DNA of 52,503 nt from an uncultured Marinomonas sp. Lineage in GTDB: Bacteria; Pseudomonadota; Gammaproteobacteria; Pseudomonadales; Marinomonadaceae. Positions 1-9,342 of this stretch are shown here, in pieces. The translations under genes and the position numbers were made by a program. The notes below the pieces were generated by a model. It ran no database searches. It was not told the origin of the DNA and saw only the letters and a list, made by a program, of their open reading frames with translations. The stretch covers positions 1-52,503 of the forward strand of contig CALLIL010000025.1 of the NCBI GenBank assembly GCA_938009755.1, in the 5' to 3' direction. The first letter of the stretch is position 1. Every line of letters starts with the position of its first letter.

Positions 1-6
1 GCTCAA

Positions 7-44
7 AAAAAAGCGCCTAATATGAAGATATTAGGCGCTTTTTT
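7..44 (-). terminator. Rho-independent terminator after sthA
   Basis: A perfect 17-bp inverted repeat with a 4-nt loop (gaag). Its GC-rich core is flanked by an A run on one side and a T run on the other, so it could work in both directions. It lies about 28 bp past the sthA stop codon and probably ends the whole nqr-apbE-nqrM-sthA transcript. Confidence 0.9.
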
Positions 45-71
45 ATTCCTTAAGTCATTTCAACTTACACA

Positions 72-1469
72 TTAAAACACTCGGTTAAAGCCGTTCAAGG
101 CTGCGACACGATATGCTTCCGCCATTGTTGGGTAATTGAATGTGGTATTAATAAAATACTTCAAGGTATTCTGCTCACCAGGCTGCTTCATTATCGCCTG
201 ACCAATGTGAATGATCTCAGACGCTTGGTCGCCGAAGCAGTGAATCCCCAACAACTCCAAAGATTCGCGGTGGAATAAAATTTTCAACATCCCCACCGCT
301 TCACCTGTAATTTGAGCCCGCGCGGTATTCTTAAAGAACGCTCGACCCACTTCATACGGCACTTTCTCCGCAGTCAACTCCGCCTCTGTTTTACCAACCG
401 AACTGATTTCTGGGATAGTATAAATACCAGTTGGCACTTCACTAATGAACTCACCGCCTTCTAAACCAAACATATTGGCTGCAATAGCACGACCTTGGTC
501 ATAGGCAGCACTTGCTAAACTCGGCCAACCTATCACATCACCAGCCGCATAAACACTCTCAACTTGAGTTTGGTAAGCATCATTCACAGCAAGCTGGCCT
601 CGACCATTTGCTTCTAGACCAATTTTCTCTAAACCAAGATTCAAAGTATTACCTGAACGACCATTACAGAATAACAAGGCATCAGCACGTATTCTCTTAC
701 CTGACACCATATTCATAATGACACCACGGTCACTGGTTTCAACCGAGCTGTAGGTTTCATTGTGACGAATATGGACGCCATTATCACGTAAGTGATAGCT
801 TAATGCGTCTGTAATTTCATCATCAAGGAAGCTTAATAATTTCTTAGCTGGATTAATCAGCTCAACACGAACACCTAAACCACGAAAGATAGACGCATAT
901 TCACAACCGATAACACCAGCACCATAAATAATCAAAGAACGTGGCGTATGACTTAGGCTCAAAATTGTATCAGAGCAATAAACACGAGGATGCGAGAAGT
1001 CTATGTTTTCAGGACGGTATGGGCGAGACCCCGTCGCAATAACAATTTTATCAGCGACTAATAACTCAGGGCCTTGCTCATAAGTATTAACTTCGACCGT
1101 ATTTGCATCCTTAAATTTACCTTTACCAAAGTAAATATCAATTCTATTACGTGCGTAATATTCAGTACGGCCCATCACTTGCTTATCAATAACCTTGTTC
1201 GCACGATCCATCACCTTTGGAAAAGAAAACCAACGAGGCTCACCAATATCACGGAACATTTGATTAGTATTAAAAACAATAATCTCTTTTACAGCGTGAC
1301 GTAAAGCTTTAGACGGAATGGTTCCCAAATGTGTACAACTACCGCCAACCTGTGAACTCGCTTCAACCACAGCCACTCTTTTTCCTGCTTTCGCCGCACT
1401 CATCGCAGCACCTTCACCCGCAGGACCTGTTCCTAACACTACAACATCATAACGTCTTGTTGTTGTCAT
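72..1469 (-). CDS. sthA: Soluble pyridine nucleotide transhydrogenase (Si-specific)
   Basis: FAD-dependent cytosolic enzyme that moves hydride between NADPH and NAD+. The 465-residue length fits the family. Residues 13-18 (GTGPAG) form the FAD-binding dinucleotide fold; a second fold ([15 protein letters not shown]) binds the nicotinamide nucleotide; TIYAAGDV-type and [15 protein letters not shown] segments follow. The usual redox disulfide of this flavoprotein superfamily is missing: Cys45 is present but the partner position is Thr50 (SCTHLGT), which is the SthA hallmark. The ATG is preceded by a purine-rich GGAAGAGAG. It starts 20 bp after the nqrM stop, so it is probably cotranscribed with the nqr block. 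Identification is firm; the operon link is inferred. Confidence 0.96.
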   Translation of the reverse strand: MTTTRRYDVVVLGTGPAGEGAAMSAAKAGKRVAVVEASSQVGGSCTHLGTIPSKALRHAVKEIIVFNTNQMFRDIGEPRWFSFPKVMDRANKVIDKQVMGRTEYYARNRIDIYFGKGKFKDANTVEVNTYEQGPELLVADKIVIATGSRPYRPENIDFSHPRVYCSDTILSLSHTPRSLIIYGAGVIGCEYASIFRGLGVRVELINPAKKLLSFLDDEITDALSYHLRDNGVHIRHNETYSSVETSDRGVIMNMVSGKRIRADALLFCNGRSGNTLNLGLEKIGLEANGRGQLAVNDAYQTQVESVYAAGDVIGWPSLASAAYDQGRAIAANMFGLEGGEFISEVPTGIYTIPEISSVGKTEAELTAEKVPYEVGRAFFKNTARAQITGEAVGMLKILFHRESLELLGIHCFGDQASEIIHIGQAIMKQPGEQNTLKYFINTTFNYPTMAEAYRVAALNGFNRVF

Positions 1470-1489
1470 AATACTCTCTTCCAGCTGAA

Positions 1490-1726
1490 TTATTTGGACG
1501 CGTCGTAAAACGTATTATCTACTACTTCTTTGACCACTGAGCTTTTTTGGTTTTCTTCATCACACTTGCCTTTATCACCACCGCAAATATCACAAGCGAC
1601 TTCCATACCTAAAGAGCTCATACCACCACAAGAACCTGAAATAGGTTTACGGCCCATTAAAACACCAACAGCCATAGCGGCAACCAACAAAAGCATCAAG
1701 GCAAATGCCAAAACAATCGTCAACAT
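1490..1726 (-). CDS. nqrM: Na+-NQR maturation protein NqrM
   Basis: Small 78-residue membrane protein of the NqrM (DUF539) family, known to be needed for assembly of the Na+-translocating NADH:quinone reductase, probably by delivering iron to the cysteine-ligated site between NqrD and NqrE. One N-terminal hydrophobic helix (about residues 2-24) is followed by four cysteines, SCGG near 32-35 and CDICGG near 45-50, then a charged tail. ATG with GGAGAAAC upstream. It sits between apbE and sthA, the position expected for this accessory gene. Confidence 0.94.
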   Translation of the reverse strand: MLTIVLAFALMLLLVAAMAVGVLMGRKPISGSCGGMSSLGMEVACDICGGDKGKCDEENQKSSVVKEVVDNTFYDASK

Positions 1727-1754
1727 ACTGTTTCTCCTAAAAGCGAATAAAATA

Positions 1755-2768
1755 TTATTTCAAGTAAGGTTGAAAAGCATCAGAGTGCTGCTCTTCATAC
1801 CCAAAATCTGTTTTTATCAATAAATATGCAGCGATATTATGCTGCTGAGCAAACGCCAAGCCTTTTTCAGGGCCTAATACCGTAATCGCGGTTGCTAAAC
1901 CATCGGCCATCGTTGTGCTTGGATCCACAACAGACACAGACACCAAACGATGTGTAACAGGCCTACCTGTTACTGGATTAATTGTATGAGAATAACGCTG
2001 CCCATTTTTTTCGAAATAGTTTCTATAATCCCCCGAGGTTGCGACTGCAACATCATTTAATGCGATGACCATATTTGCCACTTCATGACCGCCAGCTGGA
2101 CTTTCAATAGCCACTTTCCAAAATGTACCATCAGGCTTCACACCTTTAGAAAGGATCTCACCACCGACTTCGACTAGGTAGCTTTCAACACCACGTTTTT
2201 CCAAAGCACGACCGATTTTATCTATGCCATAGCCTTTCGCAATAGAGGACAAATCAACATAAACATTTTTTGCTTTAGACAAATGAGTATCATCAAGCAT
2301 CAAATACTTATAACCAACGCGGGACTTAGCTTGCTCAATCTCTTCATCGCTTGGCACTCTATCTTCACGCTTACCAGGACCAAACCCCCACAGGTTCACC
2401 AAAGGCCCTACAGTGACATCATACTCACCATTCGTCATTTGGCTAATTAACAAGGCTTTTTCAACAACATAAGCCATATCACGACTGATATCCGCCTCGC
2501 CACCTGCACTCAATTTATTAAATTCAGATAATTCAGATGTCGGATCATAAGTTGACATCAATTTATTTACTTTTACTAATACAGAGTCTATTTCACTCTT
2601 TAAATTACGTGCATCTTCAACATCAGGTGTTGTATAAAATTTTACAGTGTAAGTGGTTCCCATTGTAGGGCCAGAGAAGCTAACCAATTCAGGAGTAAAA
2701 GAGGAAACGCGGTACACCACCGCAACAACAATCAACACAAAAACAGAAAACAGTATTTTTTTACGCAT
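1755..2768 (-). CDS. apbE: FAD:protein FMN transferase (flavin transferase)
   Basis: Transfers FMN from FAD onto a threonine of target proteins; here the obvious targets are NqrB and NqrC. With the start chosen at the ATG before RKKILFSV the protein has 337 residues. An N-terminal hydrophobic helix (about residues 5-20) anchors it facing the periplasm. Family motifs follow in order: GPTMGTTYTVKFY, MSTYDPTSELSEFN, DLSSIAKGYGID, EVGGEILSKG, HTINPVTGRPV and TTMADGLATA. An upstream start at 2810 was rejected because it falls inside the nqrF terminator hairpin. Many ApbE proteins are lipoproteins, but no lipobox cysteine is visible here, so it seems to be held by an uncleaved helix. Confidence 0.95.
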   Translation of the reverse strand: MRKKILFSVFVLIVVAVVYRVSSFTPELVSFSGPTMGTTYTVKFYTTPDVEDARNLKSEIDSVLVKVNKLMSTYDPTSELSEFNKLSAGGEADISRDMAYVVEKALLISQMTNGEYDVTVGPLVNLWGFGPGKREDRVPSDEEIEQAKSRVGYKYLMLDDTHLSKAKNVYVDLSSIAKGYGIDKIGRALEKRGVESYLVEVGGEILSKGVKPDGTFWKVAIESPAGGHEVANMVIALNDVAVATSGDYRNYFEKNGQRYSHTINPVTGRPVTHRLVSVSVVDPSTTMADGLATAITVLGPEKGLAFAQQHNIAAYLLIKTDFGYEEQHSDAFQPYLK

Positions 2769-2794
2769 AAAGAATCTTTTTTCATCATCAATAA

Positions 2795-2826
2795 AATAAA
2801 GACCCACCAAAAGGTGGGTCTTTATT
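2795..2826 (-). terminator. Terminator between nqrF and apbE
   Basis: A perfect 14-bp inverted repeat around a 4-nt loop (core GACCCACC / GGTGGGTC) lies 7 bp past the nqrF stop and 27 bp before the apbE start. On the minus strand it is followed by a short T-rich stretch. It should stop or weaken transcription between the enzyme subunits and the maturation genes. Confidence 0.85.
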
Positions 2827-2832
2827 TAGGCT

Positions 2833-4059
2833 CTAGCCACCGAAATCATCGAGTAAGATGTTTTCTTTTTCTACGCCCAGATCTTCTAACATTTTAATCA
2901 CAGAAGCATTCATCATTGGAGGCCCACACATGTAGAACTCACAATCTTCTGGTGCTGGATGATCTTTAAGATAGCTTTCATAAAGCACATTATGAATAAA
3001 GCCTGTTTTACCTTCCCAGTTATCTTCTGGTTGCGGATCAGACAATGCCAAATGCCATTCAAAGTTATCATTCTCTTCTTGTAGCTTATCGTACTCATCC
3101 ATATAGAAGGATTCACGCATACTACGAGCGCCATACCAGAACGTAATCTTACGTTTTGAACCCAAGCGCTTAAGTTGGTCAAAGATATGAGAGCGCATTG
3201 GCGCCATACCTGCACCACCACCAACAAAGACCATTTCAGCATCAGTATCTTTGGCAAAGAACTCACCAAAAGGACCATAGACTTTAATCTTGTCGCCTGG
3301 TTTCAAGCTAAAGACATAAGAAGACATTTGACCCGGTGGTAAATCATCTTTTCCAGGAGGTGGAGAAGCGATACGAATATTGAATTTAACAATACCCTTC
3401 TCTTCTGGGTAGTTTGCCATCGAGTACGCACGAATAACGGTTTCATCTACCTTAGAAGTAAACTTCCAAAGGTTAAACTTATCCCAATCACCGCGATATT
3501 CTTCTTCAATATCAAAGTCTTTGTAGTGAACTGTATGAGCCGGAGCTTCTAATTGAACATAACCACCAGCACGGAAATCAACGTTCTCACCTTCAGGCAA
3601 TTTCAGCGTTAACTCTTTAATGAAGGTTGCTAAATTCGGGTTAGATTCAACCGTACAATCCCAAGCTTTAACACCAAACACTTCTTCAGGCACCTCTACA
3701 TCCATGTCTTGTTTCACTGAAACCTGACAAGATAAACGGTAACCTTCCTTTTCATCACGACGCGTAAAGTGTGATTGCTCAGTAGACAGCATTGAACCGC
3801 CGCCACTTGTTACTTTACATTTACACTGTGCACAAGTACCACCGCCACCACAAGCAGACGATAAAAAGACGCCGCTGTTAGCCAGTGTTTGCAACAGTTT
3901 ACCGCCCGCAGGAGCAGTAATTTCTTTCTCACCATTGATGCGAATTGTAACGTCACCAGTACTTACCAAACGAGCACGAGCAGCAAGGATGATTGCTACC
4001 AATGCCAGCACGATAGCTGTGAACATCACCACACCCAGAATAATCTCTAAGTCGACCAT
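2833..4059 (-). CDS. nqrF: Na+-translocating NADH:quinone reductase subunit F
   Basis: Entry point for electrons: oxidises NADH with FAD and passes electrons to a 2Fe-2S centre. 408 residues. N-terminal membrane helix (about residues 3-28); ferredoxin-like domain with cluster ligands Cys70, Cys76, Cys79 and Cys111 ([11 protein letters not shown] and LSCQV); FAD-binding [12 protein letters not shown]-binding [18 protein letters not shown]-terminal YMCGPPMM and the closing LLDDFGG. All are typical of NqrF. It lies 43 bp after nqrE and is the last structural gene of the cluster, followed by a strong hairpin. Confidence 0.98.
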   Translation of the reverse strand: MVDLEIILGVVMFTAIVLALVAIILAARARLVSTGDVTIRINGEKEITAPAGGKLLQTLANSGVFLSSACGGGGTCAQCKCKVTSGGGSMLSTEQSHFTRRDEKEGYRLSCQVSVKQDMDVEVPEEVFGVKAWDCTVESNPNLATFIKELTLKLPEGENVDFRAGGYVQLEAPAHTVHYKDFDIEEEYRGDWDKFNLWKFTSKVDETVIRAYSMANYPEEKGIVKFNIRIASPPPGKDDLPPGQMSSYVFSLKPGDKIKVYGPFGEFFAKDTDAEMVFVGGGAGMAPMRSHIFDQLKRLGSKRKITFWYGARSMRESFYMDEYDKLQEENDNFEWHLALSDPQPEDNWEGKTGFIHNVLYESYLKDHPAPEDCEFYMCGPPMMNASVIKMLEDLGVEKENILLDDFGG

Positions 4060-4102
4060 GTTAGTTAAACCTTATTCTTGGTTTGTCCCACTGTGCAGCG
4101 AA

Positions 4103-4711
4103 TTACAGCTGCACACCAGAAAATGACATGAAACCCAAACTCATCAATCCAACAGTAATGAACGTGATACCTAAACCACGCAAACCTGCAGGAACATCTG
4201 AATATTTAAGTTTCTCCCGAATACCAGCAAGCGCAGCAATCGCAAGCGCCCAACCAACACCAGCACCTACACCGTACACAAGACTTTCACTGAAATTATA
4301 GTCACGCTCAACCATGAACAAAGACGCACCCATGATTGCACAGTTAACAGTGATAAGAGGCAGGAACACGCCCAATGCGTTATAAAGCGCTGGGACATAT
4401 TTATCCAATGTCATTTCCAGTATCTGAACCACAGCAGCGATAACACCAATGTAGCTCAACAAGCCTAGGAAGCTCAGATCAACGCCTGGTAGACCTGCCC
4501 ACTCAAGTGCACCATCTACTAATAGATTTTGATAAAGCAAATTATTCAGAGGGACAGTAATAGCCAATACGACAACAACCGCAATACCTAGACCAATCGC
4601 TGTTTCTACTTTTTTGGACAAAGCCAAGAAAGTACACATACCAAGGAAAAAGGCTAACGCCATGTTCTCAACGAAAACAGCCTTAATAAATAGACTTATG
4701 TAATGTTCCAT
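4103..4711 (-). CDS. nqrE: Na+-translocating NADH:quinone reductase subunit E
   Basis: Integral inner-membrane subunit of 202 residues with about six hydrophobic helices. Together with NqrD it forms the inverted-repeat half-channel pair that holds a cysteine-ligated iron centre; the conserved cysteines lie in the segments [11 protein letters not shown] (about residue 26) and [12 protein letters not shown]. The ATG follows the nqrD stop codon directly, with no gap, so translation is probably coupled. Confidence 0.97.
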   Translation of the reverse strand: MEHYISLFIKAVFVENMALAFFLGMCTFLALSKKVETAIGLGIAVVVVLAITVPLNNLLYQNLLVDGALEWAGLPGVDLSFLGLLSYIGVIAAVVQILEMTLDKYVPALYNALGVFLPLITVNCAIMGASLFMVERDYNFSESLVYGVGAGVGWALAIAALAGIREKLKYSDVPAGLRGLGITFITVGLMSLGFMSFSGVQL

Positions 4712-5374
4712 TTAAAGCGCCTCCTGAGCACGTGAGTTGGCAGCAATCTTGTATTCTGGCGCTTCTACTTGATCTGTTTTATAAGCACGTAATGCCCAAA
4801 TAACCAAACCGATAACGAAAAAAGCACTTGGCGGTAATAACATCAAACCATTTGGCTGATACCAACCGCCATTCTGAATCGTGGTGAAGATTTCAACGCC
4901 AAACAATTTACCAGCACCCAATAATTCACGGAAAATAGCCACAATGATCAACATTACGCTATAACCTAAACCATTACCGATACCATCAAGGAAACTCATC
5001 ACTGGACCGTTTTTCATGGCGAAGGCTTCAGCACGACCCATAACGATACAGTTTGTAATGATCAAACCAACAAACACAGAAAGCTGCTTACTGATTTCAA
5101 AAGCGAAGGCTTTTAACACTTGATCAACCACAATTACCAAAGAGGCAATAATGATCATTTGAACAATGATACGAATGCTGTTTGGAATATGGTTACGAAT
5201 AATAGCAATGAAAAAGCTAGAAAAAGCCGTTACCAAGGTAAGAGCAATCGCCATTACCAAACTAACGCTTAAGCTACTTGTTACAGCCAAAGCCGAACAA
5301 ATACCCAAAATTTGCAAAGCAATTGGATTGTTCGCAAGAATCGGCCCGAAAAGAACTTCTTTTACATTAGACAT
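4712..5374 (-). CDS. nqrD: Na+-translocating NADH:quinone reductase subunit D
   Basis: Integral membrane subunit, 220 residues, about six helices, homologous to NqrE in inverted topology. Recognisable segments are [39 protein letters not shown] and [13 protein letters not shown]. The cysteines in LGICS and TNCIV correspond to the iron-site pair. Its start codon overlaps the nqrC stop by one base (TAATG), and its stop abuts nqrE. Confidence 0.97.
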   Translation of the reverse strand: MSNVKEVLFGPILANNPIALQILGICSALAVTSSLSVSLVMAIALTLVTAFSSFFIAIIRNHIPNSIRIIVQMIIIASLVIVVDQVLKAFAFEISKQLSVFVGLIITNCIVMGRAEAFAMKNGPVMSFLDGIGNGLGYSVMLIIVAIFRELLGAGKLFGVEIFTTIQNGGWYQPNGLMLLPPSAFFVIGLVIWALRAYKTDQVEAPEYKIAANSRAQEAL

Positions 5375-6168
5375 TATTGATCTCCTTCGCTACGTAGCAC
5401 TGACAAGAAAGGGCCGAACCCTTCTTCGCCTAACCAGTATTGAACAAGGTTGGTTACACCACGACTTGTTAATGTGGCACCAGATAACCCGTCTACTTTA
5501 TGGATCGCTTGAGGATCAGCACTATCTACACCACCTTTAGCAAGTTGAATAACCGCTTCGCCTTGGTCATTGTAAATCTTCTTACCTTCCCATAAAGCTT
5601 TCCAGTTTGGATTATCTACTTCACCACCCAACCCTGGCGTCTCACCTTGATCATAGAAACCAAAACCGATCACAGTATCAAAGTCATTCTCTAGCGCAAT
5701 AAAGCCATACATAGTTGACCATAATCCGTAACCATGAACAGGCAAAATAACACGATCAATACCAGCATCAGATTTCACCAAGTAAACAGTAGCAAATTTA
5801 GCACGACGCTTAATACTCGCTGGATCATTTACCAGAACTTCTGACAAAGCAGGATCTTTTGCAGCCGCTTGTTGGTCGTATGTTGCAACATCAATACCCG
5901 CTTGATTAATTTCAGCGTCAGTTGCAAATCTACCTGTTTTCAAGCTTACAAGGCGTGTTTCAATGCTTTCAAACACTTCATCTACTGAAGTAGAGGTATC
6001 CAGCATATTTGCTGCAGATAAGATGTTTCTCTTACGGTCTAAATCTTTATTTGCGTTCTGAATTGGTTTCAAGCCAACTGCTGCCGCAGCAACAAAAACA
6101 GAACATACCAAACATAAAGACAAGGCAACAATAATGGTTTTTTTAATACTATCGTTATTACTAGCCAT
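5374..6168 (-). CDS. nqrC: Na+-translocating NADH:quinone reductase subunit C
   Basis: Membrane-anchored, mainly periplasmic subunit carrying covalently bound FMN. With the start at the ATG before ASNNDSIKK it has 264 residues. One N-terminal helix (about 11-33) precedes the flavin domain. The ApbE target motif SGATLTS is present with the acceptor Thr near residue 232. A longer reading starting 24 codons upstream was rejected because it would run deep into nqrB; the chosen ATG overlaps the nqrB stop by 8 bp, as expected for a coupled operon. Confidence 0.96.
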   Translation of the reverse strand: MASNNDSIKKTIIVALSLCLVCSVFVAAAAVGLKPIQNANKDLDRKRNILSAANMLDTSTSVDEVFESIETRLVSLKTGRFATDAEINQAGIDVATYDQQAAAKDPALSEVLVNDPASIKRRAKFATVYLVKSDAGIDRVILPVHGYGLWSTMYGFIALENDFDTVIGFGFYDQGETPGLGGEVDNPNWKALWEGKKIYNDQGEAVIQLAKGGVDSADPQAIHKVDGLSGATLTSRGVTNLVQYWLGEEGFGPFLSVLRSEGDQ

Positions 6169-7357
6169 TGCGTGCAACCCTCCGTTTAATGTTCGCCTGT
6201 ACGATAAAGTGATCAATGAACGGCGCAAACAAGTTAGCAAACAATATAGCCAACATCATACCTTCTGGGTATGCAGGGTTTACAACACGGATTAACACAA
6301 CCATTAGACCGATCAAAGCACCATAAAACCACTTGCCGCGGTTTGTCATAGAAGCAGACACAGGGTCCGTTGCCATGTACATCATACCGAAAGCAAAACC
6401 ACCTAAAACTAGATGCCAATACCAAGGCGTTGCGAACATAGGGTTAGTATCTGAGCCAATTACGTTAAATAAAGAAGACGTAGCAACCATACCTAACATA
6501 ACACCAGCGACAATACGCCAAGCCGCAATACGCATAATCAATAACGCAGAACCACCAATTAGGATCGCTAACGTAGACGTTTCACCCATTGAACCTTGAA
6601 TGAAGCCGAAGAAAGCATCTTGCCAAACAACTGTTAAACCAGCGACGCCATCAGCAGCTAATTGACTTAATGCTGTTGCGCCAGAGAAGCCGTCGATTGC
6701 AGTCCAAACCGCATCACCCGACATAGAAGCTGGGTAAGCGAAGAACAAGAAAGCACGGCCAGCCAATGCAGGATTCAAGAAGTTTTTACCGGTACCACCA
6801 AAGACTTCTTTAGCAAGCACAACACCAAAACTAATACCCAAAGCAACTTGCCATAATGGCACAGTGGCAGGCAACGACAATGCAAACAAGATAGAAGTAA
6901 CAAAGAAACCTTCATTCACTTCGTGCTTACGAACTGAAGCAAATAAAACTTCCCAAAAACCACCTACAGCAAAAGTAACAAGGTAAACAGGCAAGAAATA
7001 CATTGCGCCATATACCATATTGTCCCAGATACTGGAGGCATCATAGTTTGTTAAACCGCCGATAATGGCATGACGCCAAGAATCCGCTGCGACAATCCCC
7101 ATGGAATCCATTGCAGTGTTTGCTTGGTAGCCAATGTTATACATACCAAAAAACATAGCTGGAAAGGTACACATCCAAACCAAAATCATAATACGCTTCA
7201 TATCAACCGCATCACGAACGTGGGAGCCATTTTTCGTCACAGAGCTTGGACGATAAAAAATAGTATCTACGGCTTCAAAAAGCGCATACCATTTTTCATA
7301 TTTTCCACCTGAATGAAATTCAGGTTCTATTTTATCGAGTACTTTTCTAAGCCCCAT
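6161..7357 (-). CDS. nqrB: Na+-translocating NADH:quinone reductase subunit B
   Basis: Largest membrane subunit, 398 residues, about ten helices. It carries covalent FMN and takes part in ubiquinone reduction and Na+ translocation. The flavin attachment motif is SGATALSQ with the acceptor at about Thr228. Other family segments include [16 protein letters not shown] and [16 protein letters not shown]. It starts 3 bp after nqrA and overlaps nqrC. Confidence 0.98.
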   Translation of the reverse strand: MGLRKVLDKIEPEFHSGGKYEKWYALFEAVDTIFYRPSSVTKNGSHVRDAVDMKRIMILVWMCTFPAMFFGMYNIGYQANTAMDSMGIVAADSWRHAIIGGLTNYDASSIWDNMVYGAMYFLPVYLVTFAVGGFWEVLFASVRKHEVNEGFFVTSILFALSLPATVPLWQVALGISFGVVLAKEVFGGTGKNFLNPALAGRAFLFFAYPASMSGDAVWTAIDGFSGATALSQLAADGVAGLTVVWQDAFFGFIQGSMGETSTLAILIGGSALLIMRIAAWRIVAGVMLGMVATSSLFNVIGSDTNPMFATPWYWHLVLGGFAFGMMYMATDPVSASMTNRGKWFYGALIGLMVVLIRVVNPAYPEGMMLAILFANLFAPFIDHFIVQANIKRRVARNG

Positions 7358-7360
7358 GAA

Positions 7361-8698
7361 TTAACCCTCTTTCTCTATTAGAGTTAGGCAATCACGAAGG
7401 ATCGGACCATATTCGAACTTACCTGAACAACTGTAAGTACATAAAGCCAAATCTTCATCATCTAATTCTAGCGCACCAAGTTTTTGAGCTTGCTCTGTAT
7501 CATTAACTACTAATGAACGTAGTAATTGAGTAGGCAGAATATCCATTGGAATCAAGCGTTCAAAATTACCCAGCGGCAACATAGTACGATCACTACCGTT
7601 TGTTGTCGTTGACATATCAAACGACTTCTTACCAGTTAACTTGGATAAGAACACATTCATAATGGAATGTTTTTCTACACCAGCACGCAAGTAATGCATC
7701 ATTTGACGCTCACGACCTTCAAGCAATACAGATACTTGAGAGTGGTAACGACCTAAGAAGGCAAAAGGACCAAATGCGTTACGACCAGAAAGAACCGAAC
7801 CTGAAATAACACGGTTCTCACCTTCCGCCAATTCGTTAGCAACCAAATCAGCCAAACTCGCGCCAACTTGAGTACGAACCAAGCGAGGATTCTTAACCTG
7901 AGGACCTGCAAGAGCGATAACACGCTCAGAGCTTAATTCACCTGTAACAAATAATTTACCAATAGCAACAACGTCTTGGTAATTTACAGACCATACGGTT
8001 TTCTTGTCGCTGACTGGGTCAAGAAAATGAATATGCGTTCCAACAAGACCTGCAGGGTGAACACCAGCAAACTCTTCAACCGTCACATCTGAGGTAGTAG
8101 GAATTTTTGCTCCCGGTGCTTTACAAACAAACACCTTACCTTCTGTTAAACGCGTCAAGACAGTAAGGCCGTCAGCAAATGCTTCCGCCTGATCTGCAAG
8201 AACCACTTCAGGAGAAGCAGCCAATGGATTGGTATCCATTGCCGTCACAAAAATAGAGTTAGGTACTGAGGCGACCTCAGGCACTTTTGAAAATGGACGT
8301 GTGCGAAAAGCAGTCCATAATCCAGAATCAACCAGATTAGTCACCACTTTTTCACGTTCTAGAGATTTTAATTCAGTGCCAGAATACGCAGTAAATGTCT
8401 CCGACTCATCGCCTTCAACATTAATAACAATCGATTGAAAAACACGCCTTTCACCACGATTGATTGCAGATACAGTTCCTGAAGCGGGCGCGGTATATTT
8501 TACACCTTCCGTTTTTTTATCTGTAAAGATAACTTGCCCTTTCTTGACCTTGTCTCCTTCCTTAACCAGCATAGTAGGTTTCATACCATGGTAGTCAGGA
8601 CCGATAACAGCCACTGCGGTTGCAGTAACCGTACTCTCAATCGCTTGATTAGGAGCACCAGAAATCGGTAGATTTAGGCCTTTTGAGATTTTAAACAT
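7361..8698 (-). CDS. nqrA: Na+-translocating NADH:quinone reductase subunit A
   Basis: Peripheral cytoplasmic subunit that binds quinone; first gene of the cluster. 445 residues when started at the ATG before [13 protein letters not shown], which is the conserved NqrA N-terminus. Typical segments are [49 protein letters not shown] and the C-terminal [15 protein letters not shown] 29-codon in-frame upstream extension contains five cysteines and is not a NqrA feature, so it is treated as leader. No strong Shine-Dalgarno sequence is visible before the chosen ATG. Confidence 0.97.
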   Translation of the reverse strand: MFKISKGLNLPISGAPNQAIESTVTATAVAVIGPDYHGMKPTMLVKEGDKVKKGQVIFTDKKTEGVKYTAPASGTVSAINRGERRVFQSIVINVEGDESETFTAYSGTELKSLEREKVVTNLVDSGLWTAFRTRPFSKVPEVASVPNSIFVTAMDTNPLAASPEVVLADQAEAFADGLTVLTRLTEGKVFVCKAPGAKIPTTSDVTVEEFAGVHPAGLVGTHIHFLDPVSDKKTVWSVNYQDVVAIGKLFVTGELSSERVIALAGPQVKNPRLVRTQVGASLADLVANELAEGENRVISGSVLSGRNAFGPFAFLGRYHSQVSVLLEGRERQMMHYLRAGVEKHSIMNVFLSKLTGKKSFDMSTTTNGSDRTMLPLGNFERLIPMDILPTQLLRSLVVNDTEQAQKLGALELDDEDLALCTYSCSGKFEYGPILRDCLTLIEKEG

Positions 8699-9342
8699 AT
8701 GTTCTGCCCAACAATAAATTGAACACAAAAAGCGTAATGTGCAGTGCTTACACCCCCCTCCGGGAAAACATGTATAAGCGAACAATTAACGTAAAGATAA
8801 TTGTAAAGCACAAACTCACTTCACCAAAAAACCGAAGTATTATAAAGATCATTACTCGCCTTGACCAGCACACGACACCGTCTTTGATCCCCAACTTTTA
8901 CTTAAAAATGAAACTTTTTTGTTATTCCCAACATTTTTGAACAAAAAAAGAACAACTCATTTCCACAATACACCTTCACTATAAAAAGCTTAAATAAAAA
9001 ATAAGCCATTCCAATCAATTAAGTTATAAGCCTACACATATACAAGTCATGCTGAGTTGCGATAATGCTAGGAAAAACGCACAATATCGGTCGACTTAAT
9101 AAGCGCAGCATAGAGCAAAATAGTCACAGTTAAAAAGAGCCTCGCAACGCTGCTGGATATTTATCATTACGGACAATATAAAGAATGCGATCACTCACGA
9201 AGTTGCTTATCATAAAAATAATAGCTCACACTCAAGATAAGTGCTTATTTTTGCTGACAACACGACGATTTAAATCGCCAGCCACACAAAAACATGCCAC
9301 ACCATCAACACTCTCCGCCACAAGAGAACGATAAAAAACACT
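8699..9342. other. 640-bp intergenic region between nqrA and mfd
   Basis: Divergent gap that must hold the nqr and mfd promoters. The nqr leader carries a GGAGGGGGG tract (minus strand, 8753-8761) about 55 nt before the nqrA ATG that is not followed by a usable start codon. A 12-bp palindrome (cgatttaaatcg, 9266-9277) lies about 65 bp before mfd. No convincing gene, RNA or terminator was seen in the middle, and the sequence is AT-rich with stops in all frames. Confidence 0.6.
8839..8867 (-). promoter_or_regulatory. Candidate sigma70 promoter of the nqr operon
   Basis: On the minus strand TGGTCA and TATAAT are separated by 17 bp. The -10 is perfect and the -35 matches four of six consensus bases. 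Transcription would start about 135 nt before nqrA, leaving a long leader. This is a pattern match by eye. Confidence 0.45.

Noticed and set aside
1074-1304. Plus-strand open frames inside sthA, nqr, cti and other genes
   Set aside because: They are shadows of well-identified genes on the other strand or in another frame, with no ribosome-binding sites or family resemblance.
2769-2810. Upstream start for apbE
   Set aside because: It would begin inside the nqrF terminator hairpin and put a polar tail before the membrane helix.
8699-8785. N-terminal extension of nqrA with five cysteines
   Set aside because: It begins at a TTG with no ribosome-binding site, and the conserved NqrA N-terminus begins at the ATG at 8698.
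9266-9277. Palindrome cgatttaaatcg before mfd as an operator
   Set aside because: A 12-bp AT-rich palindrome can occur by chance, and it matches no regulator site I can name.
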